IMG/VR virus record: IMGVR_UViG_3300048079_000081
Span: 1 to 61,789 of that record
Length of the DNA stretch: 61,789 nucleotides
DNA from: a virus
Direction: 5' to 3' (one strand)
Positions 24,048-33,456 of the stretch are shown here, in pieces; the first letter of the stretch is position 1, and each line of letters begins with the position of its first letter. Both the position numbers and the translations under genes were made by a program. Under the pieces are notes generated by a model. The model did no database searches. It saw only the letters and a list, made by a program, of their open reading frames with translations, and was not told the DNA's origin.

Positions 24048-25712
24048 GTGGCCCTCTCAGTCACGCAGATCCGCGACCTCTTCGACGCCAACGGAACCGG
24101 CGCCGGCGCCGGCGGCGGCTTGTGCGACGAAGCCGTGGTGGGCAACTTCCAAGCCGGGACGATCCGGCGGCCGGTGGTCCAAGGCGGTGGTTCGGACAAC
24201 CCACCCAACCGCTACTACGACCGGCTCGACCGACTCTACTTGCGGCTCAACACGCCAGGCGGTTCCCTGGCCGCGGGCTACATCGACCCCCTCTTCCTCA
24301 ACGGCGTCGTGCCAAACTCCCAGGGCTTCACGAACGACGCAGGCGGCGGCGAGTCGTGGTTCATCGGCGAATGGAACCGGGTGGCGAACACCCAGAAGCT
24401 CTACCGGGCACCCACGGGCGGCGGCTCGAACCTGTTCATCGAAGTGAACCCGCTCACGCTTGCGGTACTTAGCAGCGAGGTGTACGAGTTCACCGGGCCG
24501 GTCGGGCGCAAGACTGGATTCGGCGGCGGCACCGATGGCGTCAACGCCACCGTCGGGTGGTGGAATAGTACCGGGCTCTCGCCTTCGACCACGACCGCCT
24601 CTGGCGCCGTCCTCTTCGAGTCGCTCGACTACATGCTGGTGGTGGGCGCGCTGCGCCACACCGACGCGACCGTCTACCAGAACACTCTGCTCAAGGTGAA
24701 ACTCTCCACCGGGCGCGCGGTGGTGTTCGGGCTCGACGACGGCGTGGGCGACCTTGCCGGGAAACACGTGCCTGTCCGCTACTCGGCGAGCCCCAACCAG
24801 TTCCAGGCCCAGCCGCTCTTCGGGGATACGGTGAACCTGTTCTTTATCCAATTCGTCCCAGACGACGATTCGACGCCGCTCTTGCCCAAGGGCTTCCTCG
24901 TGTTCTGCCCGGACAACGTGATCGGCTCGACGCCCGAGCGCCTCTACGTCAAGATGGTCGAGTTCAACCCTTTCAACGTGTCGGGCGTGCCGAATCGCGT
25001 GCACAAGCGCGAGCTCCTCCTGTCGCGCTTCGAGCTCACGGAGAACCAGAGCCCGCCCAACGCGACCGGGCTCTACGGCATCGTCTCTGGCCCGGCGCCT
25101 TTCTTCTACCACCCGCCCTCGCGGACGCTGCGGATGTTCTACGTGGACAACGGCTACAGTCCGGTGCTGGCCGTGGTCGCGGGCGACGTGCAGGGTCTCT
25201 CCATCGCCGTGAACCCGACGATCTCCCAGGTGCTATCGCCGACGGCCCTCTCGACGCCGGAGACGATCAAGACGGTGCGATTCGCTACCCAGGCGCTCGG
25301 CTCGCTCGGCGAAGCGGTCGGCGCGGCTCAAGTCACATGGACCCTCGAGCGTGTCTCCACCTTCGGCGAGGCTCTCAGCACCACGTTCCCGGGCACGGCG
25401 CAGCTCGTCAACTTCCCGGTGGACCTCGCCACGCTGGTCGTCGTCAAGAACGGCACGATCACGCTCGTCGAGGGCGTGGACTACTCCGTCAACTACTCGA
25501 CCGGGCTCCTCACGTGGATCATCAACCACAGCGGTGCGGTAACCATGGTGGCGAGCTACGAACATCGCCAGGACCCGGCGACGCCGCCGCACGGCACGCT
25601 GCTGCTCTCGACCTCGCAGAGCGACGTGAACGGAGAGGCGATCACGGAGGTGCGCTACCCGGACAACGCCAGCCTCGTGGGAGAGCTCGACAAGCTCACG
25701 GCGACCGCCTGA
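24048..25712 (+). CDS. Tail-tip structural protein
   Basis: 554 residues from GTG 24048. Beta-rich (Gly, Thr, Asn, Val), with RYYDRLDRLYLRLNTPGGSL near residue 57, a long central region that could be a beta-propeller-like or fibre domain (about 60-390), and a C-terminal TFPGTAQLVNFPVDLATLVV. No enzyme motif. Its ATGA overlap with the next gene ties it to the tail-tip operon. Confidence 0.68.
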   Translation: MALSVTQIRDLFDANGTGAGAGGGLCDEAVVGNFQAGTIRRPVVQGGGSDNPPNRYYDRLDRLYLRLNTPGGSLAAGYIDPLFLNGVVPNSQGFTNDAGGGESWFIGEWNRVANTQKLYRAPTGGGSNLFIEVNPLTLAVLSSEVYEFTGPVGRKTGFGGGTDGVNATVGWWNSTGLSPSTTTASGAVLFESLDYMLVVGALRHTDATVYQNTLLKVKLSTGRAVVFGLDDGVGDLAGKHVPVRYSASPNQFQAQPLFGDTVNLFFIQFVPDDDSTPLLPKGFLVFCPDNVIGSTPERLYVKMVEFNPFNVSGVPNRVHKRELLLSRFELTENQSPPNATGLYGIVSGPAPFFYHPPSRTLRMFYVDNGYSPVLAVVAGDVQGLSIAVNPTISQVLSPTALSTPETIKTVRFATQALGSLGEAVGAAQVTWTLERVSTFGEALSTTFPGTAQLVNFPVDLATLVVVKNGTITLVEGVDYSVNYSTGLLTWIINHSGAVTMVASYEHRQDPATPPHGTLLLSTSQSDVNGEAITEVRYPDNASLVGELDKLTATA

Positions 25713-26773
25713 TGGCGACGGGGGCCCAGCACTTCTACTACCTCTCGGGCGGCGCCTCGAACACGGACCCGAACGCGGCGCTCGGCGGCGCGCGCTCCAC
25801 GGTGGTGCCGGCGGGCCAGCTCCACTATCACCAGGGCACGCTCACGGCGACCCAGACGAGCCGGCAACGGTTCCTGGGATCGACGGGCGTCTCGGGCGTG
25901 GTAGCCGGGGACCTCGTGCTTTTCGCGACCGGCGGGAACGCGCTCCAGGTCGCCGAGGTGGCATCCTACAACTCGGGCACCGGCGAGTTCGTGCTGCTCG
26001 AGGGCACGGTGGGGCTCGCCACTCTCGGCGACACATACCGGCTCCACCACGAGAACAACCTGTTCGACGACGTGAGCGCGGCGCAGTGTGCGGCGGGCCA
26101 CGTGGACCACCGGTGCCTCTACGTGCGGAACGAGAGCGGCGCGGTCATCACGACGGGCCGGCTCTACTTCTCCGGCCTCGACGGCGGGGGTGCGGGGGTA
26201 GAGCTCGCGGCGGACGATACGGTCGATTCGGTCATCCCCTCCATTGGCACCGAGACGACGGCGCCGGACCTCTCGACCTTCGCCACGGGCGGCGGGATCT
26301 TCCACCGGCCCACGACCTATGCGGACTCCATGCAGCCGCTCCCCCAAGGCGCGAACATGAGCAACAACCAGCACCGGGGCTTCTGGATCAGGCGCACCGT
26401 GTCGGCGGGCCAGGCCAAGCGGCGCAAGGCGGTGGTGTTGGCCGTCCACCTCGGCGTGGAAGGAAGCGCTGGGGCCGGGGCCGCCGTGCTCTCGTGGACC
26501 ATGGACGGCTTCACGCTGGCGCTCGAGGTGATCCGCGACCGCTTTCAACACGTCCGAGGCGGCGGGCGGTTCACCGCCGTGGCAACGGCGCAGGAGACGG
26601 GCCTCCCGGTGGCCGACCAGCCGATCGGGTGGACCCTCACCGGGCCCGGCTCGATCTTCCCGGGAGCCGACGAACGGACCGACGAGGAGGGGCTCAACAC
26701 GATCCCGTACCACGCGAGCATCCTCCAGGGCGACGCGGGGGCTGCCGTGACGGTGACGGCGAAGGGGATCTAG
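25712..26773 (+). CDS. Tail-tip / adhesion-type structural protein
   Basis: 353 residues from ATG 25712. Starts GAQHFYYLSGGASNTDPNAA; the middle contains CAAGHVDHRCLYVRNESG, whose Cys and His could bind metal or form a disulphide; the last 90 residues (FTAVATAQETGLPVADQPIG) look like an immunoglobulin-type (Big-like) domain common in phage surface proteins. Overlaps both neighbours. Confidence 0.68.
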   Translation: MATGAQHFYYLSGGASNTDPNAALGGARSTVVPAGQLHYHQGTLTATQTSRQRFLGSTGVSGVVAGDLVLFATGGNALQVAEVASYNSGTGEFVLLEGTVGLATLGDTYRLHHENNLFDDVSAAQCAAGHVDHRCLYVRNESGAVITTGRLYFSGLDGGGAGVELAADDTVDSVIPSIGTETTAPDLSTFATGGGIFHRPTTYADSMQPLPQGANMSNNQHRGFWIRRTVSAGQAKRRKAVVLAVHLGVEGSAGAGAAVLSWTMDGFTLALEVIRDRFQHVRGGGRFTAVATAQETGLPVADQPIGWTLTGPGSIFPGADERTDEEGLNTIPYHASILQGDAGAAVTVTAKGI

Positions 26774-27393
26774 TGCCGACCTCCTCCCGCATCTACTCGA
26801 TCTTCGCCGGGTCGCCCGTGAGCGCGCCGCTGGGCGTCACGCTCATCGGCATCGGGTCACCGGCCACCACGGGGGCGCGGCGGCGGCTCGTGCACCCCGA
26901 CTCCGCCGTGGTGCCGGTGACCTACTTCTCCAACCCGGACGAAACGGACAACTTCGACCTCGAGCCGCTGCCGCGCCCGGACGCGATGGCACTCAAGACG
27001 TTGACCGGGACCCGCGTGGTGCGCTTCGAGGAGACGCTCGAGGACGTAATCGTCACGGAGCGGTGGATCGGCGAAGGCGCGAAGGCGGCGATGCCCAGCT
27101 TCTTCTTCCGCCAGCTCTACAACGTGTGGCTCAACCCGCCCGACCTATCGGTGAGCAACCCCGTCTACGTCCAGTGGGAACCGCGCGATTGGGGGACCAT
27201 CGTCTACAACGTGGAGCTCCTGAGCCTCACGGCTGGGGGCGACGCCCAGCTCCAGGCGACCGAGCTCCTGGCCCAGGGTGGGAAGTTCGACGGCGGCACC
27301 TTCGAGGCGCCACTCGACCCGCTCAACGCCCTGCGCACCGGGCTCGTGCCGAAGACGGTCGAGCTCACCATGCGGATCGTCTCCGAGGTCTAG
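26773..27393 (+). CDS. Tail-tip structural protein
   Basis: 206 residues from GTG 26773 (overlap by 1 base with the stop upstream). VVRFEETLEDVIVTERWIGE and AMPSFFFRQLYNVWLNPPDL suggest a beta-sandwich distal-tail type protein. It precedes a larger hub-like protein, the usual order for distal tail components, but similarity is not strong enough to name one. Confidence 0.62.
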   Translation: MPTSSRIYSIFAGSPVSAPLGVTLIGIGSPATTGARRRLVHPDSAVVPVTYFSNPDETDNFDLEPLPRPDAMALKTLTGTRVVRFEETLEDVIVTERWIGEGAKAAMPSFFFRQLYNVWLNPPDLSVSNPVYVQWEPRDWGTIVYNVELLSLTAGGDAQLQATELLAQGGKFDGGTFEAPLDPLNALRTGLVPKTVELTMRIVSEV

Positions 27394-29036
27394 TGCGGCT
27401 GCTCACGCCGACCCTCAACGCGGCGATGCTCGACGAGCGCCGCCAGCCGGCGTGGAAGATCCTCGTCTACGACGTGCGGAGCACCACGGACACGATCAAC
27501 AACCTGGTGCGCGGCGACGCGCTCCTGGCGCTCACGGGTCCGCGCGACTTCACGAAGGACGTGTTGGTGGCGACGCTCGAGGAGGTGGCCGGAGACTTCA
27601 ACGGCGACGGCGTGGCGGCCTCGAGCCTCTCGCTCACGATCTCCGACCCGCTCGGAAAGTTCGACCCGCTCCTCACGCTCGTGGCGCCTACCGGAGACGG
27701 GCGCTGGCTCCGCGACGGGAACGTGGTGCGCGTGCTCGAGGGCGACGCCCGGGTGCCGGAGGCCGATTGGGTCACGACCTTCACGGGCGAGCTCGTCGGC
27801 CAAGCTGGCGTGCGGCGCGGCCGCGTGGCGCGCGCGTCGGAGATCACGATGGACGCCGTAGACCGAGCGGCGCGGTTCCTGCGGTTCCCGGTCACGTCCG
27901 ACACGTTCGGCATTGGCAGCACGCTCTTGACCATCGGCACGTTGATTGCCCAGACGGACATGGCGCTGGACTCCTCGGAGATCCTCCTGGGCGGCTGGGG
28001 CGCCCAAGTCACCGGGCACTTCTCGACGCAGTTCGTCGAGGAGCCGCCCCTTGTGGCGCTCGCTCACCTCATGTTCCCGGACGGCTTCATGCCGCGCTTC
28101 ACCGGTGCGGGCAAGCTGGCCCAGACTTCGGGGATCATCACGAAGGCGCCCGCGCGCAGCTACCCAGACTCCGACCTGATCCAGGACATCGAACGGCCGA
28201 AGCACCGGATCAAGGCGAAGAACCGGGTGACGGTGCGCGGGCTCTCGGCGACCATGACCAAAATCACCCAGCCTTTCCAGAAACTCGCCGAGGTCAACAT
28301 CACCACCGGCTTCTTCGCGCGCGACGAAGAGATCCGTGTGACGTGGAGCGAGGACGAGACGAAGCTGGTGCAGAACACGCGGATGAAGGTGCTTCGCTCC
28401 ATCAACGGCGGGCTCCTCGACTTCGCCGCCACCGAAACGTACACGGAGGAACCGAAGAGCCCGGAGGGTTCGGTCGCGGGCACCATCGAAGTGGGCACGG
28501 GCTTCGCGCCCTACATCATCGTCTTCTTCACCGGCATCTACATTGGGATGCAAGCGATCCCGCGTCCAGTGGTGGCCCCTGGCGGCTCCGGCTTCACGAT
28601 CCCCGTCCAGGACGTGATCGCGGCTGCGGCCTTGAGCGTGGTCATGCTCCTGATGAGTCAGATTGGCCGCGGGCAGTACCAGATCGAAGGCGAGCCCTTC
28701 GAATACGTGTTCCAGGAAATCGTCGGCACGGCCCAGGTGCAAGGGCTGAGCGAGGACGAGGTGAACGTCCTCGACATTTCCAACCACCTGATCCAGACGC
28801 AAGCGGTGGCCGACACGACCGCCCAGAACGTGCTGCGCCGCGAGGTGGCGAAGGCGAACGTCCGGGCGGTCACGATGCTGGTCGATCTCCTCCTCGAGCC
28901 GGACGACGTGTTCGAGCTCGCGGCGGAGTCGAGAAAGTTCATGATTCGGAGCCAGAGCCGCACGCTGCGCCGTGGCGCCGATGCCGTGGTCGCCGTGCTG
29001 GACTGCTTCGAGGTCACGCCGGGGCTCGTGCCGTGA
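27393..29036 (+). CDS. Tail hub-like protein
   Basis: 547 residues from GTG 27393. N-terminal PAWKILVYDVRSTTDTINNL and SSLSLTISDPLGKFDPLLTL resemble the baseplate-hub fold of siphovirus tails, and the central HRIKAKNRVTVRGLSATMTK fits a tail-associated protein domain. Residues about 370-425 include two hydrophobic runs (YIIVFFTGIYIGM and AAALSVVMLLMSQIG) that could insert into membrane. C-terminal region helical. Role as hub is inference from order and size. Confidence 0.65.
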   Translation: MRLLTPTLNAAMLDERRQPAWKILVYDVRSTTDTINNLVRGDALLALTGPRDFTKDVLVATLEEVAGDFNGDGVAASSLSLTISDPLGKFDPLLTLVAPTGDGRWLRDGNVVRVLEGDARVPEADWVTTFTGELVGQAGVRRGRVARASEITMDAVDRAARFLRFPVTSDTFGIGSTLLTIGTLIAQTDMALDSSEILLGGWGAQVTGHFSTQFVEEPPLVALAHLMFPDGFMPRFTGAGKLAQTSGIITKAPARSYPDSDLIQDIERPKHRIKAKNRVTVRGLSATMTKITQPFQKLAEVNITTGFFARDEEIRVTWSEDETKLVQNTRMKVLRSINGGLLDFAATETYTEEPKSPEGSVAGTIEVGTGFAPYIIVFFTGIYIGMQAIPRPVVAPGGSGFTIPVQDVIAAAALSVVMLLMSQIGRGQYQIEGEPFEYVFQEIVGTAQVQGLSEDEVNVLDISNHLIQTQAVADTTAQNVLRREVAKANVRAVTMLVDLLLEPDDVFELAAESRKFMIRSQSRTLRRGADAVVAVLDCFEVTPGLVP

Positions 29037-29752
29037 GTTTCCGCGAGCTCTTCCGCCAGGAACGCCGCGCCCACGTCGAGTTCCTCCTCGGCACGGTGGT
29101 GACGCGCCCCAAGATCGTCCAGTTCGACGGCGTGGGCCCCGTGTGGGTGGTGGACGTGGACGTGGGCGGCAAGCGGCTTTTCAAGAACGTGCCCGTCAAG
29201 GCCGTGGCCCAGGGCGGCCGCTTCTACGCGGACATCAACCAGCCGGTGCTTCTCAAGCGCAACGCCCAGGGCCGCTTCGACGTGGTGGGCTCCGCCGACC
29301 GGAAGGCGGGCGTCGCCGTGGTCAAGGGCTACGACCTCACCACGGGCAACCTCCAGAGCACCTCGAGTGCCGGCTTCTCCGTGATCCCGCGCGCCTTCGA
29401 GCACTACATGGGCGAGGTGCGGCTCAAGGGAAACCCGCTCATCACCTTCGACCGGGTGCCCGCGGCAAACGACACGATCACGCGCAGCGCCGGTTCCTGG
29501 AGCACCGACGGCTTCCTCGTCGGCCACCTGATCCGGGTCGGCAACACCACGCTCAACAACTTCCTGCTCTCGAGCCTCACCATCCTGACGCTCTCGGCGA
29601 CCGTGCTCGGCTTCGCGGGAGACGTGCTACAAGACGAGGGCCCGATCTCGAACGTGCTGCTCGCGCGGGCCGGCTTCGTGCGGTGGAACGATGGCGTGAC
29701 GCCCTTCCCGAAGGTTTCGATCGTGAACCAATCGACCGGTCTGGAGGTCTAG
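29033..29752 (+). CDS. Tail-tip structural protein
   Basis: 239 residues from GTG 29033 (GTGA overlap). N-terminal region FDGVGPVWVVDVDVGGKRLF is an OB-like beta module, reminiscent of small tail-tip proteins. Residues about 140-205 carry a NDTITRSAGSWSTDGFLVGH segment that recurs in many phage fibre proteins as a short beta-repeat. Directly precedes the fibre gene. Confidence 0.62.
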   Translation: MSFRELFRQERRAHVEFLLGTVVTRPKIVQFDGVGPVWVVDVDVGGKRLFKNVPVKAVAQGGRFYADINQPVLLKRNAQGRFDVVGSADRKAGVAVVKGYDLTTGNLQSTSSAGFSVIPRAFEHYMGEVRLKGNPLITFDRVPAANDTITRSAGSWSTDGFLVGHLIRVGNTTLNNFLLSSLTILTLSATVLGFAGDVLQDEGPISNVLLARAGFVRWNDGVTPFPKVSIVNQSTGLEV

Positions 29753-29755
29753 GCC

Positions 29756-31474
29756 ATGGCTCTGAACCTCAAGAAGCTCTTCGTCACGGGGCAGGGCGCC
29801 GGCGCCGCCAACTACGTGACCTACGCGGCGGACCTCGACCTCAACTTCACCAACATCGAAACCCTGGTCAACCAGCTCGAGGGCCAGCTCGTCGGCATCC
29901 AAGGCCCGAACGTCATCCTTTCGCTCGACATCCTCCAGTCGGACGACCCGGCGACCACGCCCGACGAGCTCGAGGGCCGGATCGGCGCCCACTCCTACGT
30001 CGTGACCATCAACGCGAGCCCCGCGCTCTTGAACGTAAGCGCGGGCGTCGCCATCGTGGACGATAAGCGAGTCGAGCTCACGGCCGCGGCGACGGGGCTC
30101 GTCGGACCCGGCGGTGGCGCCGCGACCCACTACGTCGCGCTCGACATCAACGGCGTGCCGAGCATCAAGACGACCGCCGGCCAGGGCGCGGCCGACATCT
30201 CGCGGGCCACGTGGAGCGGCACGATCTACACGGCGATCTCGCAGTGGCCCACCGTCACCGACGTGATCCCGGTGTTTTTCGACGGGGACGACTACGCGGA
30301 TCAGCAGACGGTTGTGGGCAGCGCGACGGCGGGCGTCGGCGCCCAGACCCACGCGAAGGTGGCCAACCGCTTTGAAAACGTGGAGCGGGCGCTGCGCGGG
30401 CACACGGCGAACGTCGTGTCGGGTGGCCCCGCGCTCGGGCCGCTGGCGCTGATCCGAGGCAGCGCGGGCTCGCCCGGGCTCATCGCGACCGCCGGCGATG
30501 GCGTCACGTTCGACACGGGCACCGGCTTCTTCCGCCAAGCCTTGAACGCGATTGGGGTGGCTGCCGGAGCCGTCGAGCGGTTCCGATTCACGACTTCGCA
30601 GCTCCTCGCACTCGAGGGCACCAACCTACTCCCCTCGTTCGCGTTCCTGCTCGATCCGACCACCGGAATGTTTAGCGGAGGCGCCGCCTCCGGCGTCTTT
30701 AGCATCGCGAATCTTGGCGTCGCCAACTTCGGCTTCGGCCCGGCAGGCTTCACGGTCGTTCCCAACGGTACGGCGGCCGACCCCAGCATCAAGTTTGGGG
30801 CCACCGACATCGACGGCTTCTTCTTCGTGGCGGGCACGCCAGGACCCGCCGTCGCCGCCAACGGCCTCGAGGCCGCCCGCTTCCGAGGCGGAACCGGCAC
30901 GGCGCTATTGCCCAACATCGCACTCGGCGGCGACGCGGACACCGGGATCTTCCTATCGTCTGGGAACACTCTCGCGATCACGGCGGGCGGCACCGAAGGC
31001 TGGCAGCTCAACCCGCAGCGGCAGCAAATCTCGGCCACGTTCTTCCGCGTCAAGGCGCTCCGAACCGCCACGCAAGCGATCAGTGCGCTCGATGTGGACG
31101 TCGACGGGAACCTCGTCGCCATCACCTTTAGCGCCGCCGACGTGTTCGACGTGGGCGCCATGCACGGCTCGGACGACCAGATCATCGTCCCGACGGGCGG
31201 CGCCGGACTCTACCACCTCATCGGCACGGTGCATTGGGATGCGAACGGCACCGGGGACCGACGAATTACGTTGACCCTCAACGGCGCCACGACGCCGATC
31301 GAAGGAGGCGACGCGATCCTCCGAGCCACCGACCAGACTTCGGCCGACGAGATGCGGATGCAGGTCGCCTGCTACGTCGTGCTCGCGGCCGCGGGCGTGG
31401 TGCGGCTCTCCGTCGCAAGCGACGTCGCGATCAACGTGAACCGCGCCACCTTGACCGCAGTCAAGATGTGGTAG
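29756..31474 (+). CDS. Tail fibre / receptor-binding protein with C1q-like tip
   Basis: 572 residues from ATG 29756. N-terminal 60 residues (YAADLDLNFTNIETLVNQLE) form the usual attachment helix of fibres; the middle has fibre-type Gly/Asn/Phe beta repeats (about 250-430). The C-terminal 130 residues, with FDVGAMHGSDDQIIVPTGGA and GLYHLIGTVHWDANGTGDRR, match the C1q/TNF-like trimeric head seen in phage adhesins. Last of the tail genes before lysis, as expected for the host-range determinant. Confidence 0.8.
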   Translation: MALNLKKLFVTGQGAGAANYVTYAADLDLNFTNIETLVNQLEGQLVGIQGPNVILSLDILQSDDPATTPDELEGRIGAHSYVVTINASPALLNVSAGVAIVDDKRVELTAAATGLVGPGGGAATHYVALDINGVPSIKTTAGQGAADISRATWSGTIYTAISQWPTVTDVIPVFFDGDDYADQQTVVGSATAGVGAQTHAKVANRFENVERALRGHTANVVSGGPALGPLALIRGSAGSPGLIATAGDGVTFDTGTGFFRQALNAIGVAAGAVERFRFTTSQLLALEGTNLLPSFAFLLDPTTGMFSGGAASGVFSIANLGVANFGFGPAGFTVVPNGTAADPSIKFGATDIDGFFFVAGTPGPAVAANGLEAARFRGGTGTALLPNIALGGDADTGIFLSSGNTLAITAGGTEGWQLNPQRQQISATFFRVKALRTATQAISALDVDVDGNLVAITFSAADVFDVGAMHGSDDQIIVPTGGAGLYHLIGTVHWDANGTGDRRITLTLNGATTPIEGGDAILRATDQTSADEMRMQVACYVVLAAAGVVRLSVASDVAINVNRATLTAVKMW

Positions 31475-31487
31475 GAGGAGCGAACCC

Positions 31488-31910
31488 ATGCCCAGCTTCG
31501 GCACGAAGTCACGCGAGCGCCTCGACACGTGCGAGGAGCGCCTCCAGCGTGTCCTCGAGCGCGTGGTCGTCGGCTTCGACTGCACCGTGCTCGAGGGGCA
31601 CCGGGGCCAGGCCGCGCAGGATGCGGCGTTCGCCTCTGGCGCTTCCCAGAAGCGGTGGCCGGACGGCAACCACAACGCGGTGCCCTCGCGCGCCGTGGAC
31701 GCGGCGCCGTGGCCGGTCGATTGGGGCGAGGAGGGAGACGCGAAGCGCCGCCAGGCGGCCGTGCGCCGCTTCTACCTCTTCGCCGGCTACGTGCTCGGCG
31801 TCGCTACGGAGCTCGGCGTGGCGCTGCGCTGGGGTGGCGATTGGGACGGCGACCGGGACCTCGCGGACCAAACCTTCAACGACCTCGTGCACTTCGAGCT
31901 CACGGACTGA
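31488..31910 (+). CDS. Endolysin, M15-type L-alanyl-D-glutamate peptidase
   Basis: 140 residues from ATG 31488 with TAGGAGGAGCG upstream. The zinc-peptidase motifs of VanY/M15 enzymes are clear: FDCTVLEGHRG near residue 30, then GNHNAVPSRAVDAAPW (His and Asp ligands) around 62-75, and NDLVHFELTD (third His ligand) at the C-terminus. Single catalytic domain, no signal peptide, so it needs a holin. It cleaves the L-Ala-D-Glu bond of the murein stem peptide. Confidence 0.88.
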   Translation: MPSFGTKSRERLDTCEERLQRVLERVVVGFDCTVLEGHRGQAAQDAAFASGASQKRWPDGNHNAVPSRAVDAAPWPVDWGEEGDAKRRQAAVRRFYLFAGYVLGVATELGVALRWGGDWDGDRDLADQTFNDLVHFELTD

Positions 31911-32023
31911 CGCCCCCCACGGCTCTAGGCGGCGGCGCCCGCGTGCGGTAGGGTGAAGGCTCCAGGGAACCCCGCCGGCGGCTCAGGTGTTCCCGCGCCT
32001 GGGCCGCCACCTCTGGGGACCCG

Positions 32024-32215
32024 ATGGGGGCAAAAATGGGTCGTCTACTCGGCTTCCTCGTGGCGCGCGCCCGCGAGCGTTCGACCTGGCTCGGCGTGGT
32101 CGCCTTCGCCACCGCCTTCGGAGTGCGCATGGACCCGGAGCAGGCGGAAGCCCTTGTGGCGTTCGGGCTCGCCGCCGCCGGCGCGGTGGCCGTGTTCTGG
32201 CCGGACCCGAAGTGA
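32024..32215 (+). CDS. Holin candidate
   Basis: 63 residues from ATG 32024; ATG 32036 four codons later is an alternative, giving a possible dual start like lambda S. One clear hydrophobic span (LGVVAFATAFGV then EALVAFGLAAAGAVAVFW) reads as two short helices separated by DPEQAE, followed by a short polar end. Position between endolysin and lipoprotein supports the holin role. Confidence 0.65.
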   Translation: MGAKMGRLLGFLVARARERSTWLGVVAFATAFGVRMDPEQAEALVAFGLAAAGAVAVFWPDPK

Positions 32216-32622
32216 GGCGCGCATCGCGCTCCAGGAGTGCGACCGCCTTCGCGGCGTGGTGCCTGGCCGCGCTCCTCTTCCTGGGAGCGTGCGTGCACTA
32301 CGACGGCGCGACCTATGAGGCCCTGGCGCAGGCGCAGACGAGCGCCCTCGTGCTCCACCCCTCGACCTGCGAAGCGCACCGGGAGGCGGCGGCGGCGCTG
32401 GCGGACACCGGCGGAAACGCCAAGGCGCTGAACGTGCCCATGGGTACGGGCCGCGCGATCGGCAAGCTACAGACCGAGCACCTCTGGCAGTCCCGCGTCT
32501 GCGATGCCCTCGTCGGCTTGAGCCGCAGGGGCGAGCTCGACGCCGGATCGGAGGCGCGCGCGATGGCGGCGTGGGGCCGGTTGTGGATCGCCGGGCGGCG
32601 GCTCGTGGCTGGAGGGTGGTGA
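32212..32622 (+). CDS. Small lipoprotein of the lysis cassette
   Basis: 136 residues from GTG 32212 (GTGA overlap with the holin). The signal sequence WCLAALLFLGACVHYDG has a lipobox LGAC, so the mature protein would be lipid-anchored at Cys 28. The signal's positive N-region (RRASRSRSAT) is encoded by a hairpin copy. Could be the outer-membrane subunit of a spanin pair, partner perhaps 33070; the mature part is long for Rz1. Confidence 0.65.
   Translation: MRRASRSRSATAFAAWCLAALLFLGACVHYDGATYEALAQAQTSALVLHPSTCEAHREAAAALADTGGNAKALNVPMGTGRAIGKLQTEHLWQSRVCDALVGLSRRGELDAGSEARAMAAWGRLWIAGRRLVAGGW
32224..32242. repeat. Dispersed hairpin repeat, copy 16 (one wobble)
   Basis: TCGCGCTC-CAG-GAGTGCGA in the signal-peptide coding part of the lipoprotein gene. 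Confidence 0.75.
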
Positions 32623-32623
32623 C

Positions 32624-33067
32624 ATGCCGGAGCTATCGCGCTCCATGAGCGCGACCCTGACCTCTGAGGGCGTGGGCCGCCTGGAGAGCCTCGCCGCCAA
32701 GATCCTGACCGCTTACCACGCCACGGGCGGGCTCCCGGGAGGTGTCCAGCTCGAGGACGCGCTGGACGAGCTCAAGACCATCCTCGACCGCCACAAGGGC
32801 ACCCTCACCAAGGCCGGCGCCGGCTTCGTGGTGGACCTGGCGCGGGGGCTCGTGGGCGACGACCCCGACTACGAGCGGATCGCCCTCGAGCACTTCGACG
32901 CGGCGGAGCTCGCCGCCTTCGCCGAGGCGGGCGCCGACCGCGTGGAGGAGCTCGTCGAGCGCACGGTGGTCGCCAGGGCCTTGCTCGTGGACGACCTCAA
33001 GGCCATGGCGATCAAGGCCGCCAAGGGCGCCCTGTCCGCCGCCCTCATGGCGGCCCTGGCGCTCTAG
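32624..33067 (+). CDS. Hypothetical helical protein
   Basis: 147 residues from ATG 32624. A hairpin copy encodes LSRSMSAT at residues 4-11; the remainder is amphipathic and helical (AGFVVDLARGLVGDDPDYER), ending in a hydrophobic Ala/Leu-rich helix (KGALSAALMAALAL) that may touch the membrane. No family recognised. Confidence 0.6.
   Translation: MPELSRSMSATLTSEGVGRLESLAAKILTAYHATGGLPGGVQLEDALDELKTILDRHKGTLTKAGAGFVVDLARGLVGDDPDYERIALEHFDAAELAAFAEAGADRVEELVERTVVARALLVDDLKAMAIKAAKGALSAALMAALAL
32636..32654. repeat. Dispersed hairpin repeat, copy 17
   Basis: TCGCGCTC-CAT-GAGCGCGA, just after the start codon of the 32624 gene; loop CAT. Confidence 0.85.
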
Positions 33068-33069
33068 CC

Positions 33070-33456
33070 GTGCCGGTAGACTGGTCCCGCCTCCTGCCCG
33101 CGGTCGCGGCGGCCGTGGGGGCTCTCGGCGCGCTCGCGGGCGGGAGCGGGGTCTACTACGGGCGGGAGCAGGCGGGCGAGCGGGCCACGGTCGCCAGCGA
33201 ACGGAGCGCCTCCGTGGCGATGCTCGAAGTGGTCGCCACTGAGCTCGAACGCGCGGCGGCCCGCGAGGAGCGGTGCTGGGGCGCCATGGGCCTGGGAGCG
33301 CCGCCGGACGAGGTGCTCGAGCTCGAGGCGGCGCCAATCGGCGAGCCGCCCCGCAAGGCGCCGCGCCGGACGCGCCTCGAGCGGTACGACTGGTGGGAGA
33401 AGCTGCCGCCCCAGGCGCAGGCGCTCGCGCGACCGCCGAAGGCCACCCCACCGTGA
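33070..33456 (+). CDS. Membrane-anchored lysis-region protein (spanin-like candidate)
   Basis: 128 residues from GTG 33070. Residues 8-30 form one membrane helix (LLPAVAAAVGALGALAGGSG) followed by a charged helical periplasmic-type segment (AGERATVASERSASVAMLEV) and a Pro-rich end. This one-helix plus coiled-coil layout fits an inner-membrane spanin or a minor holin. Assignment is tentative. Confidence 0.55.
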   Translation: MPVDWSRLLPAVAAAVGALGALAGGSGVYYGREQAGERATVASERSASVAMLEVVATELERAAAREERCWGAMGLGAPPDEVLELEAAPIGEPPRKAPRRTRLERYDWWEKLPPQAQALARPPKATPP

